Source: an uncultured Propionivibrio sp.
GTDB lineage: Bacteria > Pseudomonadota > Gammaproteobacteria > Burkholderiales > Rhodocyclaceae
Reading direction: 5' to 3'
DNA length: 38,125 nt
Assembly: GCA_937923255.1 (NCBI GenBank)
Contig: CALAIL010000065.1
Coordinates: 1 to 38,125 of the forward strand
The stretch's first letter is position 1; every line of letters begins with the position of its first letter. Made by a program: the position numbers and the translations under genes. Shown here in pieces: positions 25,176 to 35,675 of the stretch. A model generated the notes under the pieces. That model was not told where the DNA came from and searched no databases. It saw only the letters and a list, made by a program, of their open reading frames with translations.

Positions 25176-28100
25176 TCAATGGGTGGCGATCACCGGAACC
25201 CAGGTCCTCTGATCAGCCTCCGGCAGCGTACTCTGACCAGCGGCCGGGACGGCAAAGGTCGCCATGGCATTGACCAACTGGCTGACACCGTTGGCAGCAG
25301 CACCCGCCTGCACCTTTGCCTTGACAGCGGCAACATCCCAGCTCGTGCCGTCGGCAAACTTGATCTGGTCGACTGCGTAGGACGAGATACCGTCCTGACT
25401 GAAGTAGTACGCAACACGCAGGCTGTCGTCCGTTCCATTTAGACTAAGCATGAGATCATCATCAGAACGTGTGAGCGTCACCTTTTCCGCCGTGATGCCC
25501 GCGCCCAGTTCGATAACGTCCGGATTTACACCCAGTGCATCATTGTCATCGTTGTAGATCGTATCTTGGTCGGAACCAATACCAAAACGATAGGTATCGG
25601 CGCCATCACCACCACAGAGATAGTCTCTCCCGGTACCGCCATCAAGCACATCATTGCCAGCATTTCCATAGAGGCTGTCGCCGTCTGCTTCACCAAAGAG
25701 CATGTCGTCACCCTCACCTCCGCCGACGCTGTCATAACCAGCCCCTCCGTAAAGCCAATCATTGCCGGCTTCGCCCAAAAGAAGGTCTATGCCGTCTCCG
25801 CCTAGGAGTGTATCGTCTCCATCATTACCATACAGCTTATCGTTTCCGTCATGACCATACAGCTTATCGTTCCCTAAACCACCATTGAGTATGTCATCCC
25901 CTGTATTACCATGAAGCTCTTTGTCTTTAACATCCATACTGGCTCGAATTACCTGTTTGACTTTGGCGATATCCCAGATTGTTCCATCGGCAAACTTTAT
26001 GAATTCGATGGCATAGGACGTGTTACCACCATTTAAGAGGTATTTGTCGACTCGCAGACTGTCCTGCGTACCATTCAAGCTGAGCATGAGATCATCACCG
26101 GAACGGTTAAGCGTCACCCTGTCCGGTGTAATACCCGCACCCAGTTCAAGAACGTCCTGGGCCACACCCAGTGCATCATCATCGCCATTGCTGATCGTGT
26201 CCTGACCAGAACCGACGCCGAAACGGTAAGTGTCTGCGCCATTGCCACCCACAAGGGTGTCGTTGCCTGTCCCACCTTCCAGTGTGTCATTGCCGTCTCC
26301 ACCGCTAAGTTCATCGTTGTCTTGCCCTCCGTAGAGAAAGTCTTCTCCAGCTTCGCCGTAGAGCGTGTCGTTGCCTGCCCCGCCTTCTAGGGTGTCGTTA
26401 CCATTTCTGCCTTCAAGGATATCATCACCCGCACCACCATTTAGATAGTCGTCTCCAGCATAACCGTAGAGTTCGTTGTTGCCCTCCGTACCAATCAGAA
26501 CCTGCCGTTTGACCTCTTCGATATCCCAGACCGTGCCATCGGCAAATTTGATCCATTCGATTGCATCGGACGACACATCGTCTTGATAAAAGTAGTTCCA
26601 AACACGCAGACTGTCGTTCGTTCCGTTCAGATTGAACATGAGACCATCATCGGAACGTGTAAGCGTCACTTTGTCCGCTGTGATGCCTACACCTAGTTCG
26701 ATGACATCCTGGTTCGTACCTGGAGCGTCGTTGTTATCTCCATTGCAGATCGTGTCTTGACCGGAACCAATGCCGAAGCGGTAGGTATTCGCGCCGTTAC
26801 CGCCGAAAAGCAAGTCGTTGCCTTCTCCACCTTCAAGGGTGTCATTGCCGTCCTCACCGTAAAGCGTATCGTCACCTGTACCGCCCAAAAGTACGTCGGC
26901 TCCACCATCGCCGTAGAGTATGTCGCTACCTGCTCTGCCCTCAAGTGTGTCGCCACCAGCATAGCCATAGAGAGTATCATTGCCCGCAGTACTGATCTGA
27001 ACCCGCCGTTTGACTTCTTCGATGTCCCAGCTCGTACCGTCGGCAAATTTAATCCATTCGATCGCCCCGTACAGCGCGTCGTGCTGATAAAAGTAGTACG
27101 CAACACGTAGGCTGTCATTCGTTCCGACCAGGCTGACGATAAGATCATAGTATTCACGGGTCAGGCGGACTTTGTCCGGCGTAATACCCGTACCCAGTTC
27201 AAGAACATCCGGATTCTCACCTAATGCGTCATTATCGGTGTTGCTGATCGCATCCTGACCGGAGCCAATGCCGAAGCGGTAGGTATCCGCACCATTGCCG
27301 CCACTAAGGAAGTCGTTCCCCTCTCCGCCTTCAAGGGTGTCGTCGCCGTCTCCGCCGTTGAGATCATCGTTGCCTTGTCCTCCGTAGAGAAGGTCTTCTC
27401 CAGCTTCACCATAGAGCGTATCGTTACCTTCTTCACCATCCAAGGTGTCTTCACCTGAATCGCCATAAATCCGATCATTTCCTGCGCCACCAGCGATTGA
27501 ATCATTAAACTCCAGCGCGTACAAAACATCATCGTGAGGAGTTGCAATAAATGAAATACGTCGCCGAATATCATGGAGAGATAATGGGGCATCTATCTTA
27601 TTTTCAAACAGTATTTTTTCTATTGCCCAAGCACTACCCGATACAAAGTGGTTTTTAACAGTTATAACATCATTTGAAAGATTATTTAGAATAATTAAGT
27701 CATTCCCTTTCTTACTAAAAACCAGATCTTTCAATGAAACGTCAGACTTAAAGAGAATACTGTCTTGATTATCAGGCGTATGGTCCATATCATAAATAAC
27801 ATCTTGTCCATCACCCTTAGCAAAAACATAAGTATCATTGCCATAGCCAAATAGATAGAACAAATCAGAATTTAACTTGCTCCAATAAATACTGTATGAA
27901 CTCCCGACTAAGGTATCATTACCATGGCCACCTTCAAGCGTATCATTCCCTTGTCCTCCTTGTAAGTTATCATTGCCTGCCCCGCCAATAATTACATCAT
28001 CCGTATCAAACCCATGGATAACGTCATCTTTATCTGTTGCGGATCTGTTTAATATTACTTGCAACAGTTCATTGTAGCTAAAAGACTCCCCATTATTAAA

Positions 28101-31100
28101 TTTAAAATGAATAGCCTTGGACTGATTTTTTGAACCACCCAAAAAATCATTTATTTTAATAGAGCCATTGGAGCCTTTCAGACTGACAACCAGATCAGAA
28201 GAAACCCCTTTTTTCTCTTTAATTCTATATTCAACCTTTCCTGTTTTTGCAAGGTACCAGTTATCATTATATGGAATAGCTCCCTTCCATGGCAGGTATT
28301 CAAATGGATCTTTTTCCCACTTTTGAGGAGTCCTCTTCTTATAATCATCTAAAACAGGATTAAATATATTTCCATAATACTTATAGCGTAATTCTTGACT
28401 CATAGCAAGAGAAGAAAAATATGTTTTACCATACGAACTTCCATCATGATTACTCAAAGTTTCATTTTCTTTTAGTTTAGGTAGGTCGCTGGCAGCAAGT
28501 TGCAGACTTGTTGTGGTATGGCTGCCTACCTTTATAGGATCTTGCGTGAATAATGAGTAATCCTCCTCCTGGATCTCATCGACAAAATCCCTTCTACTAA
28601 ATTCCAAGTCTGAAATATCAATACCATCGCCAAATTTTATAGTTGTCATGTCTGTGCCAGGTTCTATGATAACCGTATCGTTACCATCTCCCTGATTATA
28701 AATAATCACATCGGAACCCATATTAGAATGAATAGTATCGTCACCGGCCCCGCCAATAAGAGTGTCATCGCCCTGTTTACCGTCCAGAATATCGTTCCCG
28801 GCATTTCCAGAAAGCACATTATTATCGGCATCACCATTCAATATATCATCATATATAGTGCCAGATTGAACTTTTTGTTTAATTTGGGCGAAATCCCAGC
28901 TGGTTCCATCAGCAAATTTAATTAAGTCCAGTGTATATCCCGCAGAGGACAATCCTTTTTCTAAAAAATACTTCTGAACCAGAACCTGATCATTGGTATT
29001 ACCTACTCTAATCAGCAAATCCTCATTCACCCGAGAGCAAGAGACATCTTCCGGCCTAATATCCTGTTTAAACAGCAAGATATCCTGTTTTTCTTCTGCA
29101 TTATTAGAGTTACCATATTTATCACTGGAACTATTATCAATAATGTCTTTTCCATCTCCGCGGCCAAACAAATAAGTATCATCGCCGTTTCCGCCGTAGA
29201 GTTTGTCGTCGCCCGCGCCACCATCCAATGTATCATTGCCGTCCTCACCATAGAGTCGGTCATTGCCTGCTCTACCGTTTAGATGGTCGTCTCCAGCATA
29301 GCCGTAGAGTTCGTCGTTACCCTCTGTACCGATCTGAACCTGCCGTTTGACTTCTTCGATATCCCAGCTCGTGCCGTCGGCAAACTTGATCCGTTCGACC
29401 GCGTAGGATGAAGCGCCATCTTTATAGAAGTAGTTCGAAACACGCAGACTGTCGTTCGTTCCATTCACGCTGACGATGAGGTCATTACCCTGACGGGTCA
29501 GACAGACTTTGTCCGCCGTGATACCCGCGCCCAGTTCGATAACATCCGGGTTTACACCCAACGCATCAGCGTCGCTGTTATAGACCGTATCTTGGCCGGA
29601 GCCCATGCCGAAGCGATAGGTATCGGCGCCATTGCCGCCATCAAGGGTGTCGTTACCTTCCCCACCTTCAAGTGTATCGTTGCCGCCCTCGCCGTAAAGT
29701 CGGTCGTTGCCCGCTCCACCATTTAGATAGTCGTCTCCAGCATAGCCGTAGAGTTTGTCGTTACCCTCCGTACTGATCTGAACTCGCCGTTTGACTTCTT
29801 CGATATCCCAGCTCGTGCCGTCGGCAAATTTGATCCGGTCGATCGCATAGGGCGAAGCACCATCCTGACGGAAGTAGTTCGAAACATACAGACTGTTTCT
29901 CGTTCCGATCAGGTTGACGATGAGCTCTTCGTCCTGGCGGGTCAGACGGACTTTATCCGCCGTGATGCCTGCACCCAGTTCGAGAACGTCCGGGTTCACG
30001 CCTGGAGCGTCAGCGTCGTAGTTATAGATCATGTCATAACCTGAGCCGACACCGAAGCGATAAGTGTCGGCACCATTACCACCCTCAAGGGTATCGTAAT
30101 CTTCTCCGCCTTCAAGGGTGTCATCACCATCCCCGCCATGAAGTCGGTCGTTGTCTTCTCCGCCTTCCAGGACGTCATTGCCGCCTCCGCCGTAAAGCGT
30201 GTCATTGCCCGCGCCACCGTTGAGATAATCGTTTCCAGCGTAACCGTAGAGTTCGTCGCCACCCGCTGTACCGATTTGTACCCGCCGTTTGACTTCTTCG
30301 ATATCCCAGCTCGTGCCGTCGGCAAATTTGATCCGTTCGATCGCGCAAGTCGAAGCACCATCCAGACAGAAGTAGCTGGAAACACGCAGACTGTCGTTCG
30401 TTCCGGGCAGACTAACGATGAGGTCGTCGCTCTCACGGGCCAGACGAACTTTGTCCACCGTGATGCCCGAACCCAGTTCAATAGTGTCCGGGTTTACACC
30501 TAATGCGTCAGCGTCGTAGTTATAGATCTCGTCTTGACCGGAACCGAGACCAAAGCGGTAGGTATCAGCACCGTTACCACCCACAAGGGTGTCGTAATTT
30601 TCTCCGCCTTCGAGGGTGTCATCACCGTCCCCACCGTAAAGCCGGTCGTTGCCTTCTCCGCCTTCCAGGATGTCATTGCCGCTGCCTCCATGGAGTAGGT
30701 CGTCATCCATTCCTCCTTCTAAAAGGTCGGCGCCGGCCAAGCCGTACAAGGTATCGTAGCCATCTCCCCCCTTGATGGTGTCATCTCCGGTGTAACCATA
30801 GAGTTCATCGTTACCCTCCGTACTGACTTGAACCCGCCGGTTGACTTCTCCGACATCCCAGCTCGTGCCGTCGGCAAACTTGATCCGTTCGATCGCGAAG
30901 GGCGAAGCAGCATCCTTGTAGAAATGGAAATAGCCGGAAACACACAGTCTGTCTCCCGTTTCGATTAGTTCGACAAGAAGATTCCCATTTTGCCGAGTCA
31001 GTCGGACTTTATCCGGCGTAATCCCCAAACCCAGTTCAAGAACATCCGGATTCTCACCGAATGCGTCATTATCACCGTTGTTGATCGTGTCTTGACCGGA

Positions 31101-34100
31101 GCCGACGCCGAAGCGGTAGGTATCAGCGCCGTTGTTGCCTGCAAGGTAGTCGTTGCCCTCTCCGCCTTCAAGGGTATCGTCGCCATCTCCGCCGTGGAGC
31201 GAATCGTTACCTGATCCACCCTGCAAGGTATCATTACCTCCCATTCCGACCAGCAAATCATTCCCCTCGCCGCCGCTCAACATGTCGTTGCCATGAAAGT
31301 TAACATCGAGATCGCTGCTGTCGCCGCCTAGGGTGTCATTGCCTTCACCGCCACGCAGGATGTCATCACCGCCACTACCGACCAGCGAATCATCTCCCTT
31401 GCCGCCATCAAGCGTATCGTTGCCATGTTTTTCCGGTGCGATATCGCTATCTCCATAAAGCTCATCATGGCCATCTCCGCCATAAATTAAATCTCCCTGC
31501 CCGCCGCCGATTATCACATCGTCGCCCTCGCCGCCATCGAGCGTATCGCTGCCATGTTTATCCGGCGCCAGATCGCTGGCATCGCCATAAAGGCTATCGT
31601 TACCCTCGCCCCCATAGAGCAAATCATCCAGGCCGTCGCCAACCAGCACGTCATTACCTCGACCGCCATAGAGCGTATCGTTGCCATGATTGTTCGGTGC
31701 AATATCGCCGCCGTTATCACCATAGAGGCTATCGTCGCCCTCGCCGCCATAAAGCAAATCGCCCAGGCCGCCGCCGTTTATAATGTCGTTGCCCGCGCCG
31801 CCATCAAGCGTATCGCTGCCATGTTTGTCCAGCGCCAGATCGCTGGCATCGCCATAAAGGCTATCGTTACCCTCACCGCCATAGAGCAAATCATCCAGGC
31901 CGGCACCGACCAGCATATCGTTGCCTTCACCGCCGTAGAGTGTATCGTTGCCGTGTCTTTCTGGCGGGGTATCGCTGCTGTCTCCAAAAAGCTCATCATG
32001 GCCATCTCCGCCATAAAGTAAATCTCCTAGCCCACCTCCGATTATCACATCGTTGCCTGCTCCGCCATCGAGCGTATCGCTGCCGTCATAGTCGTTATTG
32101 TCATCGCCGCTCAGCCGATCATTGCCCGCACCGCCATAGAGGATATCTGCACCTCCTTCGCCAGCGAGCGTGTCGTCGCCCTCGCCGCCGTCAAGGTAGT
32201 CATTGCCATGCAGGTTGGCGGCAAGATTTTTGATGCCATTATCACCGCTGATCAGGTCATTGCCTGCACCGCCAAGAATGACATCGTTGCCTGCTTCACC
32301 CCAGGCTTTATCATTACCTGCCTGCAGATAAACCGTGTCATCGCCCGCCCCGCTAATTACCACATCATTCCCCGCGCCGGCATAGATAATGTCGTCGCCC
32401 GTTCCATCATCGCTTTCGGTTCTGAACTGACGGAATACATAGTTATAGTCATAGCCACCGCTGCCATCATTGCGCGGAATAGTTTCTTCCGTCACTGACC
32501 AGTCTTTCCACGGAACTTTAGTGTCCCTGCAAATATCCAGATCTCCGTAAATAGTATCGTCACCACCCCCCGATACGAGCAGGTCATTCCCATCACCACC
32601 CGCCAGGAAATCATTACCTGCGCCTGTAAACACCTGGTCATCGCCTTCACTGGCATCAACAAGATCACCTTGTTTCCCGTTGCCTTGCTGGGTTGCACCG
32701 GCAGCGATGAAGGTACCTGCTTCACCCACGGCATCGCCATAGATCAGATCATCACCCAGTTGCCCATGCAGAAGATCACCATCCGCACCGCCCTCCAGCG
32801 TATCTCTCCCTGTACCACCACCGAGATAATCGCGTCCGCTTCCACCCAGCGCATGGACAGTCCCTTTGGGCATATAGTTACCTACAAGCTGATCGTCGCC
32901 TGCGCCCATATCGACAAGATCATTGCCGCCATGCCCCCAGCGAATGACATCATCGCCGCCGCCGGCAATAATGTGATCATTCCCCGGACTGTCGTAGAGC
33001 GTGTCACTGCGCCCGGGTTCCGGCTTGCCGGGATCGGTAATGAGATTGCCCCAATCGTCGTATTTATAATAAAGATGACCTTCTTCATTGTAGAACTCCA
33101 CGGGCGCAAGATCGCCCATGATCGTATTGCTCGTCTGCGCAGGTTTGCCGGATTCATCGCGATTCCGGACGACCACATTGAGACGGCTTTCGCGCGCCGC
33201 TGCCTCGCCCTCACCGACCCCTTGCGCAGGCAGGTATTGCGCGACGAGATTGAGCGTAACGTCACTATTAATCTGACGGGTATTGAGAAAAAGGAAAGAA
33301 ACCTCAGTTTGACCGGCCAAGAGCGGCAGGCTGATTTCTCCCTGCTCAAAAGTAAGAATCTTTCCGCCATAGTTAATCGCGTAATCTTTGCCTCCGCTCA
33401 GACTAAGCTTGAGCACATCGCCTGCCCGCGCCGCACTGCTCAGGTAAAGCGTGCATGTATGCCCGCCATTTTCCTGCATCTGGAGCGATGCGGTTTGTGT
33501 GGAAGGATCGTAATCTGGGTCGAGGAAAGGATTGGCATCGTGCCCGACGCCAAAAGCAATTCGAGCGCCATCCAGCCGGAAGCCGAAACGCGCCTGACTG
33601 GTCGCGCCGTCGGTAAAATTAAAACCATCCACGCGCAGCACATTGTCCTGCTCGCCCTGGCGGACAATATGTAATTGTTCGTCGCGGCGGTAGAGATCGT
33701 ATTTACGCCCCGCGCTTTCGATGCGCCAGTAGCTCAGATTATTCTTGAGATAACTCTTGGCCGTGCCGTTAAGCTCCGCGCCGTCGATAATGATTCTGTT
33801 CGTTCCGTCCGTATCACGGATTTTGTCCTGGCCGAAAGCGCCGTTAAATTCATAGGTGTCGTTCCCCGCGCCGCCGTTCAATGTGTCGGCACCGGCGCCG
33901 CCGATGAGCTGATCGTCGCCCTGCCCGCCTTCGAGGTAATCGTCGCCCACATCGCCTTTAAGCGTGTCGTTCCCATCACCGCCATAAAGACGGTCGGATT
34001 CCGTGCCGCCTGTAATTTCTTCCGCTTCGGCACCGCCGAAACTAATGTAGCGGGTGGTTTCCGTTTCAGCCGGCGAGAAAAGAATCTTGCGGTTACGGGT

Positions 34101-35675
34101 GACGTCGGAAAAACAAATCTGCTCGTTCGTATCCAGCGCGTGCGTGCGCACATTCATGACGCCATAAGCATCGACGACAGTATCTTCGAGGTTGCCCTGT
34201 ATCATCACCCTGAGCATCTGAACACGGTCGTTTATCCAGGCTTCGCTCATCGTCCCCTTGCCAGTGGCTTCGTCGTATAGGTCAAGCGAGCCGTCGCTGT
34301 TGTGGGTGTTGTAGTCGGCGCCGACCAGGGCAAAGGGGTTGAGTTCGCGCAGGGCGTAGCGGTAGGCCAGCCCCACGTCGTCCTTGCGGGCCACCTGGGT
34401 TTCGATTTCTCCAGCGGTGAGCAGCGCCACCGTAACTTTGCCGCAGAGCGCCTTGAAGTCGCCGCTGTTTTGCAGGGCAAAAAGATGGGCGTAGAGCGAT
34501 TCGCGGTTGTTCTTGGTGATTTGCGGCTCAATGCCCAATACGATTTTGTATAGGTTTTTGACCAGTGTTTCCAGCGTTTGCGAGTCATCACCGCTGCCCG
34601 CCTCGAACAGCGGCAGCAGGCTCTTCAGCGCTTCGGCAAGCGATTGGGCCGCCAACCCGGCATCCAGACGCACAAAGAGGTCGTACACGGCGGCGCTGTC
34701 GGTCATCTGGATCGCGCTGTGGCCGCCGACATGCCCCAAACCATCTTCGATAAACAACCCGTCCCAGCCGCCCGGCTGTTGCAAGGTGCCGTTATTCATC
34801 GCCGCTAATTTCGGCCCGGCCTGGCCGTAGACATTTTCTATACGGCTGGCGTTAAATTGCCAGGCGCCATTCAGTTGGCTAAAGAGGTTATTGACGCTGC
34901 CGTGGTTGAATTTAAAACCCAGGCCGTTGACGGCCAGCGTGTCAACGTTCATTTGCGGGAAGAGCCGGTTAAAGGCCATTGCCAGGTGCCCGCCCAGGCT
35001 GTGACCGGCTACGTTGAGGTGCGCCGGCGTTTCTTTGATCAGGCCGCGGCCAAATCGTAATTCTTTGCTTTCTTCCGGCAGGGCGTCGGAATCACAAAAT
35101 TCGAGGTAGCACACCATCCCTTCGACAATGATGGCGCCTTTAAAAAATAGCGTGAGTTCGTAGACTTTTTGTGCGGCCGGGTTGAGGGCAAGCGCCTGCC
35201 GTGCGGCGGTTTCCGCCGCCGAGACGGTGAGTTTGGCGGCCCGGTAAGTCTGGCCTTCGGGCGTGATCAGGCTTTGCCAGTAGTTGACCATGTCCACGAT
35301 CTGCACTGCGGCAATGCCGCTGTTGGCTATCAGGTCGAGGTCGGCTTTAAAGTCATTGGCGCCGATGGAGCCGCGAATGGCAAAGGTGTATTCCCCCGGG
35401 CGATCCAGGCTTTCAAACAAGGTGGCGGAAAAGCCGGAGCCTTTATTGGTCAATAGATTGTCTTTATCCGTTCTGTCCGTGGCGTATTGGTCCGCTACCC
35501 GCCAGTGCTTGAGGAATTCTTCGGCTTGGGTTTGGGAGAATTCGGAGCCATTGCCTTTTAATGCTTTTTCAAGGTCGTCCTTGTCTTTAAATAAACCCCC
35601 TTTTTTATTTGAGAATGAAGCATAAGCAGCTTCCGCCAATTGGGTTTGTTCAAAGAGAGAAATTGAATTAGTCAT
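25176..35675 (-). CDS. Giant RTX lipase, type I-secreted
   Basis: The ATG at 35675 follows a ggaggt ribosome site and gives 3499 residues; an in-frame start at 35756 is unlikely. Residues 1-450 form a lipase-like alpha/beta hydrolase with GHSLGG at 224-229 (nucleophile Ser226). RTX repeats GGxGxDxxx begin near 555. A non-repeat region with beta-sandwich character spans about 615-885. A dense RTX block with SDTLDGG/LLYGGEGNDSLYGD units spans about 890-1490. Nine modules of about 150-185 residues then follow, each with ADTYRFG, ITxDKVxLTR and FADGTSWD motifs, plus two degenerate ones. The C-terminus (LVNAMATFAVPAAGQSTLP...) resembles those of RTX lipases exported by type I systems. Codons 2160-2730 are AT-rich. 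No signal peptide, activating acyltransferase or exporter is nearby. Confidence 0.9.
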   Translation of the reverse strand: MTNSISLFEQTQLAEAAYASFSNKKGGLFKDKDDLEKALKGNGSEFSQTQAEEFLKHWRVADQYATDRTDKDNLLTNKGSGFSATLFESLDRPGEYTFAIRGSIGANDFKADLDLIANSGIAAVQIVDMVNYWQSLITPEGQTYRAAKLTVSAAETAARQALALNPAAQKVYELTLFFKGAIIVEGMVCYLEFCDSDALPEESKELRFGRGLIKETPAHLNVAGHSLGGHLAMAFNRLFPQMNVDTLAVNGLGFKFNHGSVNNLFSQLNGAWQFNASRIENVYGQAGPKLAAMNNGTLQQPGGWDGLFIEDGLGHVGGHSAIQMTDSAAVYDLFVRLDAGLAAQSLAEALKSLLPLFEAGSGDDSQTLETLVKNLYKIVLGIEPQITKNNRESLYAHLFALQNSGDFKALCGKVTVALLTAGEIETQVARKDDVGLAYRYALRELNPFALVGADYNTHNSDGSLDLYDEATGKGTMSEAWINDRVQMLRVMIQGNLEDTVVDAYGVMNVRTHALDTNEQICFSDVTRNRKILFSPAETETTRYISFGGAEAEEITGGTESDRLYGGDGNDTLKGDVGDDYLEGGQGDDQLIGGAGADTLNGGAGNDTYEFNGAFGQDKIRDTDGTNRIIIDGAELNGTAKSYLKNNLSYWRIESAGRKYDLYRRDEQLHIVRQGEQDNVLRVDGFNFTDGATSQARFGFRLDGARIAFGVGHDANPFLDPDYDPSTQTASLQMQENGGHTCTLYLSSAARAGDVLKLSLSGGKDYAINYGGKILTFEQGEISLPLLAGQTEVSFLFLNTRQINSDVTLNLVAQYLPAQGVGEGEAAARESRLNVVVRNRDESGKPAQTSNTIMGDLAPVEFYNEEGHLYYKYDDWGNLITDPGKPEPGRSDTLYDSPGNDHIIAGGGDDVIRWGHGGNDLVDMGAGDDQLVGNYMPKGTVHALGGSGRDYLGGGTGRDTLEGGADGDLLHGQLGDDLIYGDAVGEAGTFIAAGATQQGNGKQGDLVDASEGDDQVFTGAGNDFLAGGDGNDLLVSGGGDDTIYGDLDICRDTKVPWKDWSVTEETIPRNDGSGGYDYNYVFRQFRTESDDGTGDDIIYAGAGNDVVISGAGDDTVYLQAGNDKAWGEAGNDVILGGAGNDLISGDNGIKNLAANLHGNDYLDGGEGDDTLAGEGGADILYGGAGNDRLSGDDNNDYDGSDTLDGGAGNDVIIGGGLGDLLYGGDGHDELFGDSSDTPPERHGNDTLYGGEGNDMLVGAGLDDLLYGGEGNDSLYGDASDLALDKHGSDTLDGGAGNDIINGGGLGDLLYGGEGDDSLYGDNGGDIAPNNHGNDTLYGGRGNDVLVGDGLDDLLYGGEGNDSLYGDASDLAPDKHGSDTLDGGEGDDVIIGGGQGDLIYGGDGHDELYGDSDIAPEKHGNDTLDGGKGDDSLVGSGGDDILRGGEGNDTLGGDSSDLDVNFHGNDMLSGGEGNDLLVGMGGNDTLQGGSGNDSLHGGDGDDTLEGGEGNDYLAGNNGADTYRFGVGSGQDTINNGDNDAFGENPDVLELGLGITPDKVRLTRQNGNLLVELIETGDRLCVSGYFHFYKDAASPFAIERIKFADGTSWDVGEVNRRVQVSTEGNDELYGYTGDDTIKGGDGYDTLYGLAGADLLEGGMDDDLLHGGSGNDILEGGEGNDRLYGGDGDDTLEGGENYDTLVGGNGADTYRFGLGSGQDEIYNYDADALGVNPDTIELGSGITVDKVRLARESDDLIVSLPGTNDSLRVSSYFCLDGASTCAIERIKFADGTSWDIEEVKRRVQIGTAGGDELYGYAGNDYLNGGAGNDTLYGGGGNDVLEGGEDNDRLHGGDGDDTLEGGEDYDTLEGGNGADTYRFGVGSGYDMIYNYDADAPGVNPDVLELGAGITADKVRLTRQDEELIVNLIGTRNSLYVSNYFRQDGASPYAIDRIKFADGTSWDIEEVKRRVQISTEGNDKLYGYAGDDYLNGGAGNDRLYGEGGNDTLEGGEGNDTLDGGNGADTYRFGMGSGQDTVYNSDADALGVNPDVIELGAGITADKVCLTRQGNDLIVSVNGTNDSLRVSNYFYKDGASSYAVERIKFADGTSWDIEEVKRQVQIGTEGNDELYGYAGDDHLNGRAGNDRLYGEDGNDTLDGGAGDDKLYGGNGDDTYLFGRGDGKDIIDNSSSDKYGNSNNAEEKQDILLFKQDIRPEDVSCSRVNEDLLIRVGNTNDQVLVQKYFLEKGLSSAGYTLDLIKFADGTSWDFAQIKQKVQSGTIYDDILNGDADNNVLSGNAGNDILDGKQGDDTLIGGAGDDTIHSNMGSDVIIYNQGDGNDTVIIEPGTDMTTIKFGDGIDISDLEFSRRDFVDEIQEEDYSLFTQDPIKVGSHTTTSLQLAASDLPKLKENETLSNHDGSSYGKTYFSSLAMSQELRYKYYGNIFNPVLDDYKKRTPQKWEKDPFEYLPWKGAIPYNDNWYLAKTGKVEYRIKEKKGVSSDLVVSLKGSNGSIKINDFLGGSKNQSKAIHFKFNNGESFSYNELLQVILNRSATDKDDVIHGFDTDDVIIGGAGNDNLQGGQGNDTLEGGHGNDTLVGSSYSIYWSKLNSDLFYLFGYGNDTYVFAKGDGQDVIYDMDHTPDNQDSILFKSDVSLKDLVFSKKGNDLIILNNLSNDVITVKNHFVSGSAWAIEKILFENKIDAPLSLHDIRRRISFIATPHDDVLYALEFNDSIAGGAGNDRIYGDSGEDTLDGEEGNDTLYGEAGEDLLYGGQGNDDLNGGDGDDTLEGGEGNDFLSGGNGADTYRFGIGSGQDAISNTDNDALGENPDVLELGTGITPDKVRLTREYYDLIVSLVGTNDSLRVAYYFYQHDALYGAIEWIKFADGTSWDIEEVKRRVQISTAGNDTLYGYAGGDTLEGRAGSDILYGDGGADVLLGGTGDDTLYGEDGNDTLEGGEGNDLLFGGNGANTYRFGIGSGQDTICNGDNNDAPGTNQDVIELGVGITADKVTLTRSDDGLMFNLNGTNDSLRVWNYFYQDDVSSDAIEWIKFADGTVWDIEEVKRQVLIGTEGNNELYGYAGDDYLNGGAGDDILEGRNGNDTLEGGAGNDTLYGEAGEDFLYGGQDNDELSGGDGNDTLEGGTGNDTLVGGNGADTYRFGVGSGQDTISNGDDDALGVAQDVLELGAGITPDRVTLNRSGDDLMLSLNGTQDSLRVDKYLLNGGNTSYAIEFIKFADGTIWDIAKVKQVIRASMDVKDKELHGNTGDDILNGGLGNDKLYGHDGNDKLYGNDGDDTLLGGDGIDLLLGEAGNDWLYGGAGYDSVGGGEGDDMLFGEADGDSLYGNAGNDVLDGGTGRDYLCGGDGADTYRFGIGSDQDTIYNDDNDALGVNPDVIELGAGITAEKVTLTRSDDDLMLSLNGTDDSLRVAYYFSQDGISSYAVDQIKFADGTSWDVAAVKAKVQAGAAANGVSQLVNAMATFAVPAAGQSTLPEADQRTWVPVIATH
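25300..31200 (-). repeat. Tandem RTX modules within the giant lipase gene
   Basis: The FADGT(S/V/I)WD motif recurs, by position, near 30870, 30320, 29815, 29365, 28900, 27035, 26540, 25985 and 25345, with degenerate forms near 28090 and 27610. Most modules consist of RTX nonapeptides, an ADTYRFG(V/I)GSGQD strand, a region with the haemolysin-related calcium-binding pattern, and the motif. High DNA similarity between modules implies repeated unequal recombination. Confidence 0.85.
31280..32150 (-). repeat. Tandem 'DLLYGGEGNDSLYGD' RTX block
   Basis: This part of the giant gene encodes repeated units of roughly 45-55 residues containing GSDTLDGG, a GGGLGDLLYGG turn and a D-x-x-x-x-KHG linker. 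The linkers ASDLALDKHG and ASDLAPDKHG are nearly identical. It differs from the modules downstream, so two separate expansions have occurred in one protein. Confidence 0.75.

Noticed and set aside
28230..28330. Similarity between TPQKWEKDP in the RTX AT-rich segment and TPQQWEKENP in the partner membrane protein
   Set aside because: It is only about nine residues with different surroundings; chance cannot be excluded without a search.
32670..33674. Plus-strand open frame of 334 codons inside the RTX lipase gene
   Set aside because: The minus strand carries clear RTX and calcium-binding motifs here; the plus frame has none and is explained by composition.
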